From positions 1 through 36,406 of the IMG/VR virus record IMGVR_UViG_3300040801_003161: DNA of 36,406 bases; one strand, written 5' to 3'. Under the pieces are notes generated by a model. The model did not search any database. It worked only from the letters and a program-made list of their open reading frames with translations, and was not told the DNA's origin. This DNA comes from a virus. Shown in pieces: positions 16,426 through 24,897 of the stretch. Each line of letters opens with the position of its first letter. Position 1 is the stretch's first letter. The position numbers and the translations under genes were made by a program.

Positions 16426-17082
16426 TTAAGCATTTTTATTATTGCTCTCATGCGCACGATGCAGCTTCTCAACAGCCGGGACAATGTTTTCATTCTTTGA
16501 TTGATTGTTTTTTCCGGGACTGCCGGTCGGCTGTGTGGGACGCCCACCACTGGCCTGAGTGCCTTTGACTAAGGCAGAATATTTCGGCGTTTCGACGAAT
16601 TCCTTTTTTAGTTCATCGATAGTTGAGACTGTCAACTCGCCTTTTTCATTCGTTACTTTGACACCATCTTCCGAAAATTTCAAGCGTCTTGATATAAAAT
16701 CGCTCAATAATTCGGCGCTATGGTTATCATAAGCAATCTCAGAGGCAAGCTTTGAGGCCACGCTTGATATTTCGCGCTTTTGGTCTTTGGTGGTGTATTC
16801 TTGAATCGTTTGATTTGCTTTTTCATACTTTTGGACTAGGTCTTGATTCTTTTCCTCAAGCGCTTTAATAATAGCCTGAGCATCGCCTGTTTCACGGGCT
16901 AATCTTTCCTCGTCTTCTTTTTTCTTGGCTTCAATTTCACGTCGCTTGTCAGATTCTTTTCTTTTTTCGTTGACAAGCTCTTCATTGTTAGCCTTTACCT
17001 TTTCAAATTGCCCTGTGATATCGGTTAATTTTTTTTCTAATTCCGAGATCATCTTTTTTGCATCTTCCAGAGTTAAGTCCAT
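16426..17082 (-). CDS. Scaffold protein
   Basis: The 218-residue protein is a charged coiled coil at about residues 1-115, followed by a linker and a basic Gly/Pro/Asn-rich tail. This is the standard shape of a siphovirus scaffold (DUF4355-like), which shapes the prohead and then leaves. It lies between the MuF gene and the major capsid gene. Confidence 0.8.
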   Translation of the reverse strand: MDLTLEDAKKMISELEKKLTDITGQFEKVKANNEELVNEKRKESDKRREIEAKKKEDEERLARETGDAQAIIKALEEKNQDLVQKYEKANQTIQEYTTKDQKREISSVASKLASEIAYDNHSAELLSDFISRRLKFSEDGVKVTNEKGELTVSTIDELKKEFVETPKYSALVKGTQASGGRPTQPTGSPGKNNQSKNENIVPAVEKLHRAHESNNKNA

Positions 17083-17125
17083 ATTGTCCCTCTTTTGTTT
17101 TAGTTTTCCTGTTAACTAGCATTGC

Positions 17126-18193
17126 TTAATCATCAAGCCCTGCCTTATCAAAAGCGACTGGATATAATCGCTTAAGCTCATCAAGCGAATAAGTCGCCTG
17201 CCTAGAGTCGGTGAATTGGTCTATTTTGAGACCGCCCCTTTTCCATAGCGCATAACGCGCCTCGCCATCGGGTTGTTTAAAAAAATATTCTTTCTGGAAA
17301 GTTGACCCTTGATTGTCTAACCAAGTACCAAAGCTTTGGCCTGCTCTTACGGTTTCAGCACCGCTCTTTCCAATTGAGGGTCTTTCGCCTTCAACCTTGG
17401 AAAACAGGTCATATTCAGGCTTAACCCTTGGGATTAAAGTAGTACGGCACCCCCAGTGATAAGGTGGCCAAACTTCCTCCCCTATTGGGTAAACTTTGCC
17501 ATCTAATCCTGCGCAGATAATTGTTGTTTGTGAGTCAAGCGTTGCCACTACCTCATAGCCTTCCAACACATCGGCGTTTTCCTTAAGTGTTTCCATTCTT
17601 GCAACAGTTGAGACGTGGTTTGTTACCGTTCGCACTAACGCTTCCGCTTGATTGCGGTGTTGTTGCGCTTGGATTGAATTGAGGTCTCTTATTATTTCGC
17701 CGTTTGATTTACCTAAAACGATGCCATCTCTTAGCGTTTGGACTATTTGCTTTCTTTTTTTCTTACGGAATGAGGAAAGCGCATCGCCTATTGTTCCGCG
17801 CCCCTCCGTTGGTACATAGTCCATAATGTTTGTATTAAGCGCTGCTTTTATTTGCTCGGTACTTGGCAGGTTAAATTCAGCGCTGCTTCCCTTATCGACC
17901 ATGCGCTTTGTAAATTCGGCCTCATACCTTGCAAAGCCTGTCATAGACTTTTCTATTTTTTTCTGGAATTTTTCATATACTTTATCGGTTAAGCTTTCCA
18001 AATCTCTATAAATTTGCAAGAGCCTGTCGCGCCTTATGTCGGTAAGTTCATCAAGTTTTTTTAATTCATTGGCCACATCTTTTTGTAAGCGCTTTAATAA
18101 AGGCAATAGCTCTCTAACTTGCCCCCCTGCAAAGCGCTGAACAAAAACGGCATGACGTGCCGATGCGTTCTTTAAGAATTGGCGTGTGCTCAT
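17126..18193 (-). CDS. MuF/SPP1 gp7-like minor head protein
   Basis: The 355-residue protein carries the MuF domain near residues 180-262: HRNQAEALVRTVTNHVST, then DSQTTIICAGLDGKVYP, then PPYHWGCRT. These proteins attach to the portal and are packaged with the head; some act in DNA exit. The gene begins in an ATGA overlap with the portal gene, so the two are coupled. The N-terminal part is helical and charged. Confidence 0.85.
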   Translation of the reverse strand: MSTRQFLKNASARHAVFVQRFAGGQVRELLPLLKRLQKDVANELKKLDELTDIRRDRLLQIYRDLESLTDKVYEKFQKKIEKSMTGFARYEAEFTKRMVDKGSSAEFNLPSTEQIKAALNTNIMDYVPTEGRGTIGDALSSFRKKKRKQIVQTLRDGIVLGKSNGEIIRDLNSIQAQQHRNQAEALVRTVTNHVSTVARMETLKENADVLEGYEVVATLDSQTTIICAGLDGKVYPIGEEVWPPYHWGCRTTLIPRVKPEYDLFSKVEGERPSIGKSGAETVRAGQSFGTWLDNQGSTFQKEYFFKQPDGEARYALWKRGGLKIDQFTDSRQATYSLDELKRLYPVAFDKAGLDD

Positions 18194-19551
18194 ACTAGAG
18201 GGCTACCGTTTGAAATATCAGCATCGACGTCTTCGTCATCCCTTGTATGTTCAAGCAAACCTGATTTTCTAGCGTTATGGCGTAAGTCAGGCAATGCTAT
18301 TGCACCACGGTCATATAATTGAATAGCTGCCAATATAGCCTGAGAATCGGCTACCGCTTCAAAAAACTCATAGTTAAGCTCGAATTGAATATCATCGGGG
18401 TTGTCGCCTTCAAATTCGGCGCACCAGCGAAGGTTTTGGCGAATCCCTACACTGTTATTGGTAGCAATTGAATCAAGCACTGAAATTTCGGACTTATTGC
18501 GAATCTTAGCAGCAGCTGCGGTTTCGTTTGAGGCTTGGGGTTGTAATAGCATAGCGCCAACCATAAAGGCTAAGCGTTGCTTTTGTTCCATCCCTTCGCC
18601 AGCTAAGGTATTGGGGGAGGCTTGCAATAGTTGAGCGCTACCGCTAGACCCAAGGTTATGCCCTGCTCTCGCCCCAATTTTGATGCCGTTTTTGTTTGCA
18701 GCTTTGAATTGCTCACGGCTTAAATCGGTTGTAAAAAATAAGGAAGGCTGACCACATATTTTTATCGACTCCTCTTGGGAGGCTGAGTTTTTATAGTGGC
18801 CTAAGTTAATTTTTGCAATATCGTATATGGGTGGGGTATGGGGATCAGCGCCTACACGTTGCGCTCCTATTATCGAGACAGGGATGATTTCAAATAGCTC
18901 CCCATTCCCCTTTTTAGGCCAATTTTCACGGATTAAAGTTAATTCATGATCGTAGACCTCAATTTTATAATAACCATCTTGATCAAGCCTAAGCACCGTG
19001 TATTCGTTAGACTCATGGTGTATAAAATCCTCGTCAACATAATCAATTACGTCCTTTAATACAAGCAAATTAAGAATTTTTCTATTGTTTCGGTACTCAT
19101 AACCCCAATTGATAGCGCTTTCGGCTTTCCAAACTCTAAGCTTTGATTGTAGGTTTAGGCGTTGCTGGTCGCGTCTATTAACGGCGGTTTCAAGTTCCGG
19201 GAAGTCAGAGAGAATAATATATCTAGCGGTTAGGATGGTTTCGGTGCAGGATTCTTTAGCAAGCTGGAATAAATGCATGCTATCGCCTGTGGCATCTTCA
19301 AGTAAATGCTCCGTTTTTGGCGTTAGTTCATAGCTCGGGTCTTTTGAGAAGATTAAACCAACAAAGCCGTTGACAGTTCGAGCGGTAAAGTTTGTTAGTT
19401 GCGCGTCTTCTCTGTATTGTTGTGAGCGCTTTTTATCTTTGGGGTCAATATCCGGGATTCGGTGTTCGACCTCCGATTCCATAAAATCACGGCATAAGTC
19501 CCATTTTTTCTTATATTTTGTGTATAGCTTATATTCCGTGTTAACGGCCAT
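18190..19551 (-). CDS. Portal protein (DUF4055-like)
   Basis: The 453-residue protein forms the DNA entry channel at one head vertex. It follows the large terminase gene and precedes the MuF gene. N-terminal FMESEVEHRIPDIDP and TNFTARTVNGFVGLIF, a central IPVSIIGAQRVGADPHTPPI, and LGSSGSAQLLQASPNT fit the DUF4055 portal group. The C-terminus is acidic. Length and order match the family. Confidence 0.85.
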   Translation of the reverse strand: MAVNTEYKLYTKYKKKWDLCRDFMESEVEHRIPDIDPKDKKRSQQYREDAQLTNFTARTVNGFVGLIFSKDPSYELTPKTEHLLEDATGDSMHLFQLAKESCTETILTARYIILSDFPELETAVNRRDQQRLNLQSKLRVWKAESAINWGYEYRNNRKILNLLVLKDVIDYVDEDFIHHESNEYTVLRLDQDGYYKIEVYDHELTLIRENWPKKGNGELFEIIPVSIIGAQRVGADPHTPPIYDIAKINLGHYKNSASQEESIKICGQPSLFFTTDLSREQFKAANKNGIKIGARAGHNLGSSGSAQLLQASPNTLAGEGMEQKQRLAFMVGAMLLQPQASNETAAAAKIRNKSEISVLDSIATNNSVGIRQNLRWCAEFEGDNPDDIQFELNYEFFEAVADSQAILAAIQLYDRGAIALPDLRHNARKSGLLEHTRDDEDVDADISNGSPLV

Positions 19552-19560
19552 GATCTCTCC

Positions 19561-20853
19561 TTAGATTTCAAACGCAAAGTCCATATCTATAACAGGCTTA
19601 ACAATTGGATGCTCAAATACGATGGGATATCCGCTCGCATCGTTTTGGTGGTCATGGCCTGATTTCTTATCGGGCAGACCGTTATCATCCCAGCCTTGTT
19701 GCTCAAAGCATTTTGACACAGTTGGTGCCGTTTTTGAATTGACAAATAGGTACATTTGTGAAAAAGCACGATTAACCGAATGCACCCGGTCGTTTATATA
19801 GGGGTTTTTGTTGTTAACCCTTACATCATAACCTGCTATTTCTAGGAGCGCGATATCGGTTTTATAAGCGTCTTTTGAGCTACGGTTACGCCCGGAGGCA
19901 TCGGGGTATATGGTTATATCATGGCCTGCCAATTCGTTGTTAATTTTCTCAATCATATGGGGGGTGTCAAGCATATCTACCATCTCGGCTACGGCGTGCC
20001 ATTCCCGAGGCTTGTCGCGACCTTCGCGGTTGTCGCGCATTGCGTATATAGTGGCTGCCTGTTTGCCAACGTTAAAGTCGCAACCTATGCGCAAAGGTTC
20101 TTTTTCTTGGATTGTTTCGTTTGACTCATGGACTTTTCTTTTGTAATTTTTGTACACGTTACCGCTTTTTAGGTTGACAAAGCGACCTAGCACATAAGCG
20201 TCTACTAATTCAGGCTCATAGGTTTCATATAACGAATCAATATAGTCATCAGGTAGGTTCTTAAGGTTTTCATAGGTGGAAGCCTGCACCATCGAATAGC
20301 TTTTTTTAGGTCTATCGGCGAATCGGCTGTGTACGAATAAATAGCCCTCGGGGGTGGTTGCTACGCCTACGCCGTTAATTACGCCGTCTATTTTAAGCCG
20401 TAGACGTGCGATTATCTTATCCCATGCAGCCTTGGCTTTGTTCTTAGGTAGGGTATCAAGCTCATCCACCATAGCCCTTGCAATCTTAAAGCCAACGATT
20501 GAGGCCGGGTTATCCATTGAACGGCAGATGATAGTTCCGTAGTAAAAACCTGCCCTATAGATATCGATTTCTTTTATTGATGGCTTAATGTGAACCGTAA
20601 AGCCAAGCAAAAACGCTGCCTCTTCAAGCGTTGGATAGAATATATCTCGAATTGCTGAATAAGTAGTGCCAAAATAGCCCTGTACCGTTCCGGGGTGGTT
20701 TCCGGCAAAGATAAGCAGGTCAAGGCAGCCAACAAAGGTCTTGCCTGAACCAAAGCCACCCACATACGCCCTAAACTTTGTATTAAGCTCGTTTAGGAAT
20801 ATATGCTGAGGCGCGGATAGCTCAAGCTCGGTCTTTCTAGTCCTCTGAGCCAT
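19561..20853 (-). CDS. terL: Large terminase subunit
   Basis: The 430-residue packaging motor has Walker A GFGSGKT at residues 33-39 and a Walker B region ARAMVDELDT (the VDE at 129-131). The C-terminal nuclease domain has DFNVGKQAATIYAM near residue 248, YPDASGR further on, and a final DHQNDASGYPIVF. The gene overlaps the small terminase by 17 bp. Headful or cos packaging cannot be told from the sequence alone. Confidence 0.9.
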   Translation of the reverse strand: MAQRTRKTELELSAPQHIFLNELNTKFRAYVGGFGSGKTFVGCLDLLIFAGNHPGTVQGYFGTTYSAIRDIFYPTLEEAAFLLGFTVHIKPSIKEIDIYRAGFYYGTIICRSMDNPASIVGFKIARAMVDELDTLPKNKAKAAWDKIIARLRLKIDGVINGVGVATTPEGYLFVHSRFADRPKKSYSMVQASTYENLKNLPDDYIDSLYETYEPELVDAYVLGRFVNLKSGNVYKNYKRKVHESNETIQEKEPLRIGCDFNVGKQAATIYAMRDNREGRDKPREWHAVAEMVDMLDTPHMIEKINNELAGHDITIYPDASGRNRSSKDAYKTDIALLEIAGYDVRVNNKNPYINDRVHSVNRAFSQMYLFVNSKTAPTVSKCFEQQGWDDNGLPDKKSGHDHQNDASGYPIVFEHPIVKPVIDMDFAFEI

Positions 20854-21235
20854 GCGTTACCTCAATCTCGCCTCTGGGGGGTGCTACCTTAAAAGTAATA
20901 TTTAAAGGCGGAGCCTCTTGCTCTTTGTTGCGGTCTAGGTCGTCATTTTCCCTATGCTTAAAGCGCGTTTTCATAGTAAAGCAATAAATGCCTGTATCAA
21001 AGCCGGGAAACTTGCCAAACATTGCCACACGGCCTTGGCGTAAGTACCAAGCCTCTGCAGCTTCCTCTGCAAATTCAGCCTTGTCTCTAAAGTAGGTCTT
21101 TTCGCGCTTCCATTGATAGTAGCTTTTCCTGCTTATCCCTAAAACTTGGCAAACTTCAACCACGCTCCGGCCTTCTTTAAAAAGCTCGAAGAGTTGGTCG
21201 GCTAAGGCTTTATAGTTATGCTTAGGTTTAGCCAT
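20837..21235 (-). CDS. terS: Small terminase subunit
   Basis: The 132-residue protein has an N-terminal helix-turn-helix (SVVEVCQVLGISRKSYYQWKR, about residues 24-44) followed by helices, the usual pattern of small terminase or packaging-recognition proteins. It lies directly before the large terminase and overlaps it. GGAGG is 5 nt before the ATG. The binding site on the DNA (pac or cos) is not recognised here. Confidence 0.8.
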   Translation of the reverse strand: MAKPKHNYKALADQLFELFKEGRSVVEVCQVLGISRKSYYQWKREKTYFRDKAEFAEEAAEAWYLRQGRVAMFGKFPGFDTGIYCFTMKTRFKHRENDDLDRNKEQEAPPLNITFKVAPPRGEIEVTHGSED

Positions 21236-21250
21236 AAAACCTCCGTGTTT

Positions 21251-22474
21251 TTAATCTTCCTTTTGTTCTAACGTTGCGGTCTTTCCAGTAAAATTTTGCC
21301 AACGCTGAACAATGACATCGCAATACTTGGGGTCAAGCTCCATTGTTAAAGCTCTGCGCTTTGACTTTTCGGCAGCGATTATAAGCGTACCTGAACCGCC
21401 AAAAGGATCGTAAACGTACTCCCCGGGGTTGGTGTGGTGTTCAATTGATTTTAAGAATAATTCGACGGGTTTTTGAGTAGGATGCGCGGTTTTATCTTTT
21501 TCTGAGATAACGCTTGCAACATCCCACACCGTCATTTGCTTGCGACCGCCTTGCCAGTTCCTTTCCTTCATATCCTTAACGGCATACCAACAAGGCTCAT
21601 GTTTCCAATGATAGTCGCTACGAGATAAAGCGTGGACGTTCTTATTCCAGATTATTTGTTGCTTTATCTCAAACCCTGCACGCTTAAGGCCGTCCATGAC
21701 CACGTCGGTATAAGCCGATGCGTGCCAAACATATGCAACCGAGCCGGGGAATAAAATATAAGCATCATACCAATCGGCACGGTCGTCGTTTTGTAAGTTG
21801 GAGCTTTCCTCACGCTCTGTTTTCTTGCGTTTTTTAGCGTCGGCTCTCCAGCTTGCTTCATACTTAACCCCATAAGGTGGGTCTGTAATCATAGTATTTG
21901 GTTTTTGCCCTGCGGTCAATCTTTCGACATCTGTTGCAATTGTTGAGTCACCGCATAGTAAACGGTGGTCACCTAAAAGCCAAAGGTCACCGGGTTTGGT
22001 TATAGGCTCGGCAGGTAATTCAGGAACGGTATCCTCGCCCTCTAGATATTCCACGTCCTCTTCGCCAAGGCCGACAAGTTCGTCATCTGAAAAGCCAAGC
22101 AGGGATAAATCAAAGTCATCCTCAAGTAAGCCTTTCATTTCGTTTTGTAGGACTTCGTCATCCCATCCGGCGTTTAAAGCGAGTTTGTTATCAGCGATAA
22201 CGTAGGCTTTCACTTGAGTAGGTGTTAGATGGTCTGCAACCAGCGCTGGCACTTCCTCAAGCCCAAGCAAATGCGCTGCTTGAATTCGGCAATGGCCTGC
22301 AATAATCATATTTTTTGAATCAATCAAAATCGGTATTAAAAAACCGAATTCGTTAATCGAGGCTGCAACTTGCTTGATTTGCTCTTCGCTATGGGTGCGC
22401 GAATTATTAATATATGGGATGAGCTCATTTACTTTTTTATAGTGTAACCTATCTGGCGTCCGTATCTTAGTCAT
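21251..22474 (-). CDS. ParB-domain DNA methyltransferase
   Basis: The encoded protein has 407 residues. The second in-frame ATG at 22474 is chosen because AGG sits at normal spacing before it. Residues about 11-135 form a ParB/Srx-like domain (NNSRTHSEEQIKQVAASI, IIAGHCRIQAAHLLG). A beta-class methyltransferase follows: DPPY at 198-201 precedes the S-adenosylmethionine motif DPFGGSGT near 365. Such fusions are common beside terminase genes. They probably modify phage or host DNA at specific sites. The order DPPY then FGGSGT argues for N4-cytosine or N6-adenine. Confidence 0.85.
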   Translation of the reverse strand: MTKIRTPDRLHYKKVNELIPYINNSRTHSEEQIKQVAASINEFGFLIPILIDSKNMIIAGHCRIQAAHLLGLEEVPALVADHLTPTQVKAYVIADNKLALNAGWDDEVLQNEMKGLLEDDFDLSLLGFSDDELVGLGEEDVEYLEGEDTVPELPAEPITKPGDLWLLGDHRLLCGDSTIATDVERLTAGQKPNTMITDPPYGVKYEASWRADAKKRKKTEREESSNLQNDDRADWYDAYILFPGSVAYVWHASAYTDVVMDGLKRAGFEIKQQIIWNKNVHALSRSDYHWKHEPCWYAVKDMKERNWQGGRKQMTVWDVASVISEKDKTAHPTQKPVELFLKSIEHHTNPGEYVYDPFGGSGTLIIAAEKSKRRALTMELDPKYCDVIVQRWQNFTGKTATLEQKED

Positions 22475-22515
22475 AAACATCCTGTTTATTGTTATTATTG
22501 GGGCTTTATCTTATA

Positions 22516-22701
22516 TCAATCTAGGCTTTTCCCTGTTTGTTTGTCAAAACATTTGACACTTAAGCGCCTTAAAAGCCTTGGTCTTTGTTCTAATTCTTTT
22601 TTAAAGTGTAGGCATTGCTGCTTTTCTTGGAATTCTACTGTGGTAACACCGCCCCCATAAGAGGCTGAGTAGACGATTAAAGCTAGGGTGGTATTAATCA
22701 T
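22516..22701 (-). CDS. Small exported or membrane protein
   Basis: The encoded protein has 61 residues. The start at 22701 (GGAG 9 nt before it) removes 11 unlikely upstream residues and leaves a hydrophobic N-terminus MINTTLALIVYSASYGGGV resembling a signal peptide. A basic cysteine-containing body follows (CLHFKKELEQRPRLLRRLSVKCF), so two cysteines could pair if exported. The start overlaps the end of the preceding gene. No family is recognised. Confidence 0.55.
   Translation of the reverse strand: MINTTLALIVYSASYGGGVTTVEFQEKQQCLHFKKELEQRPRLLRRLSVKCFDKQTGKSLD
22518..22547 (-). promoter_or_regulatory. Candidate leftward promoter before the late block
   Basis: On the minus strand TTGACA is followed after 18 nt by TAGATT, within the end of the small gene at 22516. 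It would drive the methyltransferase, terminase and structural block. The -10 is weak. Confidence 0.35.
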
Positions 22702-22906
22702 TTTTAGGCTCCGAAAAGCCAAGCTGTTGCTCAATGAAAAAGCCTATATATTCGACCTCCTCAAGTTTGGCGCGCCAGTGAATCATGCCTGTGGTGTTTT
22801 CCTTTGAGCGCTCGCTATTGTAGGCATCTTTATAAAGTTTGATTCTTGAATGGATAAAGTTAACTAGCTCTTGGTATCGCGCATCATCCACTGATTTTCC
22901 GTCCAT
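22694..22906 (-). CDS. Small helical hypothetical protein
   Basis: The 70-residue protein is charged and mostly helical (YQELVNFIHSRIKLYKDAY, MIHWRAKLEEVEYIGFFIEQQ). It overlaps the genes on both sides, as do most small ORFs in this block. No family is recognised. Confidence 0.55.
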   Translation of the reverse strand: MDGKSVDDARYQELVNFIHSRIKLYKDAYNSERSKENTTGMIHWRAKLEEVEYIGFFIEQQLGFSEPKND

Positions 22907-23427
22907 TGTCCTTCCTCGTTTATTATTTTTTTAACGTGCGCCAAAGCACGCTCGTCAGCGCCTTCCAAGGCATAGAGCATGTCTTTGGTTTCTTGTTTGA
23001 TAACTTTCCAAAATTCAGGGTCATGCTTTCTTATTGTTCGAGCGTTATCGATTAAATCGAAACATTTAATTGTTTTTACATAATTGTTAGCATTAAATAT
23101 TTGAGCGCTATAGGCTTCTTTTCTTAGCGCCCTATTGCCAAACTCTAAAGGTGGCTCGGTTAAAGCGCTAACCATGTGGGCTATATCATCACCAAATAAG
23201 CCAAGAATATCAAGGCTAGTAAAAACGGTGTCCTCTACTACGTCATGAAGCCAAGCAACGGCAATGACATCGTCCATTGTTTTGGCATCATAGGCTAAGT
23301 TTAAAACAATCAAGTTATGGATGTTTTGTAAATGTTGCCAATAAGGGTCGCCGACATATTTTCGCTTTTGATTGCCGTGTGCGCCTATAGCGAACCATTT
23401 GGCTTTTTCGCTGATTAGTTCTAGCAT
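22864..23427 (-). CDS. HD-domain phosphohydrolase, SpoT/MESH1-like
   Basis: The encoded protein has 187 residues. Start 23427 is chosen because GGAGG lies just before it. It has the metal-binding pattern of small alarmone hydrolases: H17 in GAHGNQKRK, PYWQH with H32, HD at 61-62 and EDT at 65-67, then a conserved DLIDNART segment near 130. Family members remove pyrophosphate from (p)ppGpp or act on related nucleotides. No synthetase domain follows, so a hydrolase-only function is likely. A phage could use it to blunt the stringent response; this is inference. Confidence 0.8.
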   Translation of the reverse strand: MLELISEKAKWFAIGAHGNQKRKYVGDPYWQHLQNIHNLIVLNLAYDAKTMDDVIAVAWLHDVVEDTVFTSLDILGLFGDDIAHMVSALTEPPLEFGNRALRKEAYSAQIFNANNYVKTIKCFDLIDNARTIRKHDPEFWKVIKQETKDMLYALEGADERALAHVKKIINEEGQWTENQWMMRDTKS

Positions 23428-23612
23428 TCGTCCTCCGGGGAACCGCATATCATCTCTTTTAGTTCCTCTTTGGCAAAGCCAAGCTTATGAGTTTGATGTT
23501 TGTAGTCAACCAACACATCGCGCCATCGTAAATACCAATCGCCGATAATAGCGCAGATTTCGTTTTGTTCGTCTATTGATAGGCTTTGCACGCCTTCATG
23601 TTTTTTGTGCAT
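23421..23612 (-). CDS. Small hypothetical protein
   Basis: The 63-residue protein has an acidic and aromatic middle (ICAIIGDWYLRWRDVLVDYK) and no known motif. GAGGA lies 5 nt before the ATG. It overlaps the HD gene by 7 bp, so the two are coupled and probably expressed at the same time. Confidence 0.5.
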   Translation of the reverse strand: MHKKHEGVQSLSIDEQNEICAIIGDWYLRWRDVLVDYKHQTHKLGFAKEELKEMICGSPEDEC

Positions 23613-23874
23613 TTGTTTCCTCTTTGCTATAGATGCTTTGCTCTATTTCAACGCTAAAGTCTTTATAATTATCGCGCATTACAGTTAAGGCTCTAAGATA
23701 ACCCTCAAAAAAGTCTTTGTTACTTGGAGGCATGATTTTTAACAATTCTAGGCCGTTGTCAATATGGTTTGAGATATGTTCCACCACCCATTTGAGAGCA
23801 ATAACAATCCCCTCTTTTCTAAAAAAAACCGTTTCTTTTTCAAGTTCCGCAAGTAATCTATTAAGCTCAGTCAA
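23596..23874 (-). CDS. Small hypothetical protein with a TTG start
   Basis: The 92-residue protein begins at a TTG codon, supported by a strong GGGAGGGG ribosome-binding site 6-8 nt before it. It is helical, with the segment RKEGIVIALKWVVEHISNHI and an acidic C-terminus. It overlaps its neighbours by 8 and 17 bp. No family is recognised. Confidence 0.55.
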   Translation of the reverse strand: MTELNRLLAELEKETVFFRKEGIVIALKWVVEHISNHIDNGLELLKIMPPSNKDFFEGYLRALTVMRDNYKDFSVEIEQSIYSKEETNAQKT

Positions 23875-24226
23875 TACAAGCCCCTCCCTTTAGCCATTCT
23901 ATGGCCTTTGGTTGTTTCATTTGCTTGATACGTTCGACTATACGCTGATGGCCGTATTTCGCCATGTTATAACTTGAATACCTAGCCATATAGATATCGC
24001 CCCCATCGCCTGTTTCAGTATTATCAAAAACCATTGTTTCAAAAATCATGGGGTACTTAGAATCGGGATGGAAGGCGTGGTCTATAACCAAGAAAACGGT
24101 CGATACCCAAAGGCCGTCGATGTCATCCCTAAGATTAAGGGGGTATTTTTCTTTGCTTTCCCATGCTTTTAGCATATCGTCGCACTTTTCGGTGCTAAAG
24201 TCGGGGTTAATTTTGTAGTTAGTCAT
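23867..24226 (-). CDS. Hypothetical protein
   Basis: The encoded protein has 119 residues. Start 24226 is preferred to 24238 because its ATG overlaps the stop of the upstream gene (ATGACTAA). The C-terminal half has ETMVFDNTETGDGGDIYMARYSS and helices. It may act on other small proteins of this block, but no family is recognised. Confidence 0.55.
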   Translation of the reverse strand: MTNYKINPDFSTEKCDDMLKAWESKEKYPLNLRDDIDGLWVSTVFLVIDHAFHPDSKYPMIFETMVFDNTETGDGGDIYMARYSSYNMAKYGHQRIVERIKQMKQPKAIEWLKGGACID

Positions 24227-24428
24227 CGTCGCCCCCACAGGCTATATAGGTTAATTTTTCCTTATGTTTTGAGTGTTTTTTGTTGAACGCTTTAACTTCC
24301 GCCTCGCATTCAAGGAACGCCATATCCTTGGCAATTTGCTCGCAATCAACACCAGCGATATTAGTATGATGAGTGTATGTTTCACCGCAGGTTTCGCATT
24401 TGATTTCAGTTATCACTATTTTGTCCAT
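24219..24428 (-). CDS. Small zinc-binding-type protein
   Basis: The 69-residue protein has CETCGETYTHH near the start (C-x2-C) and further cysteines at CEQ, CEAE and IACGG. A zinc-ribbon-like fold with one pair near the start is plausible. The protein is otherwise charged and helical. It overlaps both neighbours. No function can be given. Confidence 0.5.
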   Translation of the reverse strand: MDKIVITEIKCETCGETYTHHTNIAGVDCEQIAKDMAFLECEAEVKAFNKKHSKHKEKLTYIACGGDDD

Positions 24429-24666
24429 ACTTCACTGCCCTTTTCCATATGTTCCAGAAATTTTCTATTTTTTCAAAAGGCGCTATTTCATCGTTATCGC
24501 GATACCAAACAATGCCTGAGCCATCCGCGAATTGATAGACGTAAACCTCAAGACCTAAGACCTTTAAAAGCACCGTGTTTTGTTGTGCGCTTTTAGCAAG
24601 CTCACGCCTTGGGTCTTGGCTTTCATCCCGGCATCTTTCTAAGTATTTAAAAGCGTCACCTATCAT
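24406..24666 (-). CDS. Small hypothetical protein
   Basis: The 86-residue protein has a helical N-terminus (GDAFKYLERCRDESQ) and a second half with VYQFADGSGIVWYRDND. GGGAG lies 8 nt before the ATG, and it overlaps the preceding gene by 11 bp. No family is recognised. Confidence 0.5.
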   Translation of the reverse strand: MIGDAFKYLERCRDESQDPRRELAKSAQQNTVLLKVLGLEVYVYQFADGSGIVWYRDNDEIAPFEKIENFWNIWKRAVKYGQNSDN

Positions 24667-24889
24667 TTAACTGCTCCCTTTTTAATTGCGTTTCATAGCG
24701 CTCAATATTGGCCTTTGTAGATTCCAAGAATTGCCTCTCGGGGGAGGCTTCGCCAAGCTTATCCCAATCCACCTCTTTTAGGGCTTCTTTGATTTCTTTG
24801 ATATGGGGGTGGAGCCAGCTATCTATTTCATCCAATACGGCATCCATTTCAATGCTTTTTGCAAGGTTAACCATTTTATTTTCGCTCAT
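24656..24889 (-). CDS. Small acidic helical protein
   Basis: The 77-residue acidic protein is helical, with EIDSWLHPHIKEIKEALKEVDWDKLGEA in the middle. GGGGG lies 4 nt before the ATG. It follows the coiled-coil protein gene after 8 bp. No family is recognised. Confidence 0.5.
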   Translation of the reverse strand: MSENKMVNLAKSIEMDAVLDEIDSWLHPHIKEIKEALKEVDWDKLGEASPERQFLESTKANIERYETQLKREQLNDR

Positions 24890-24897
24890 TGCGCCCC

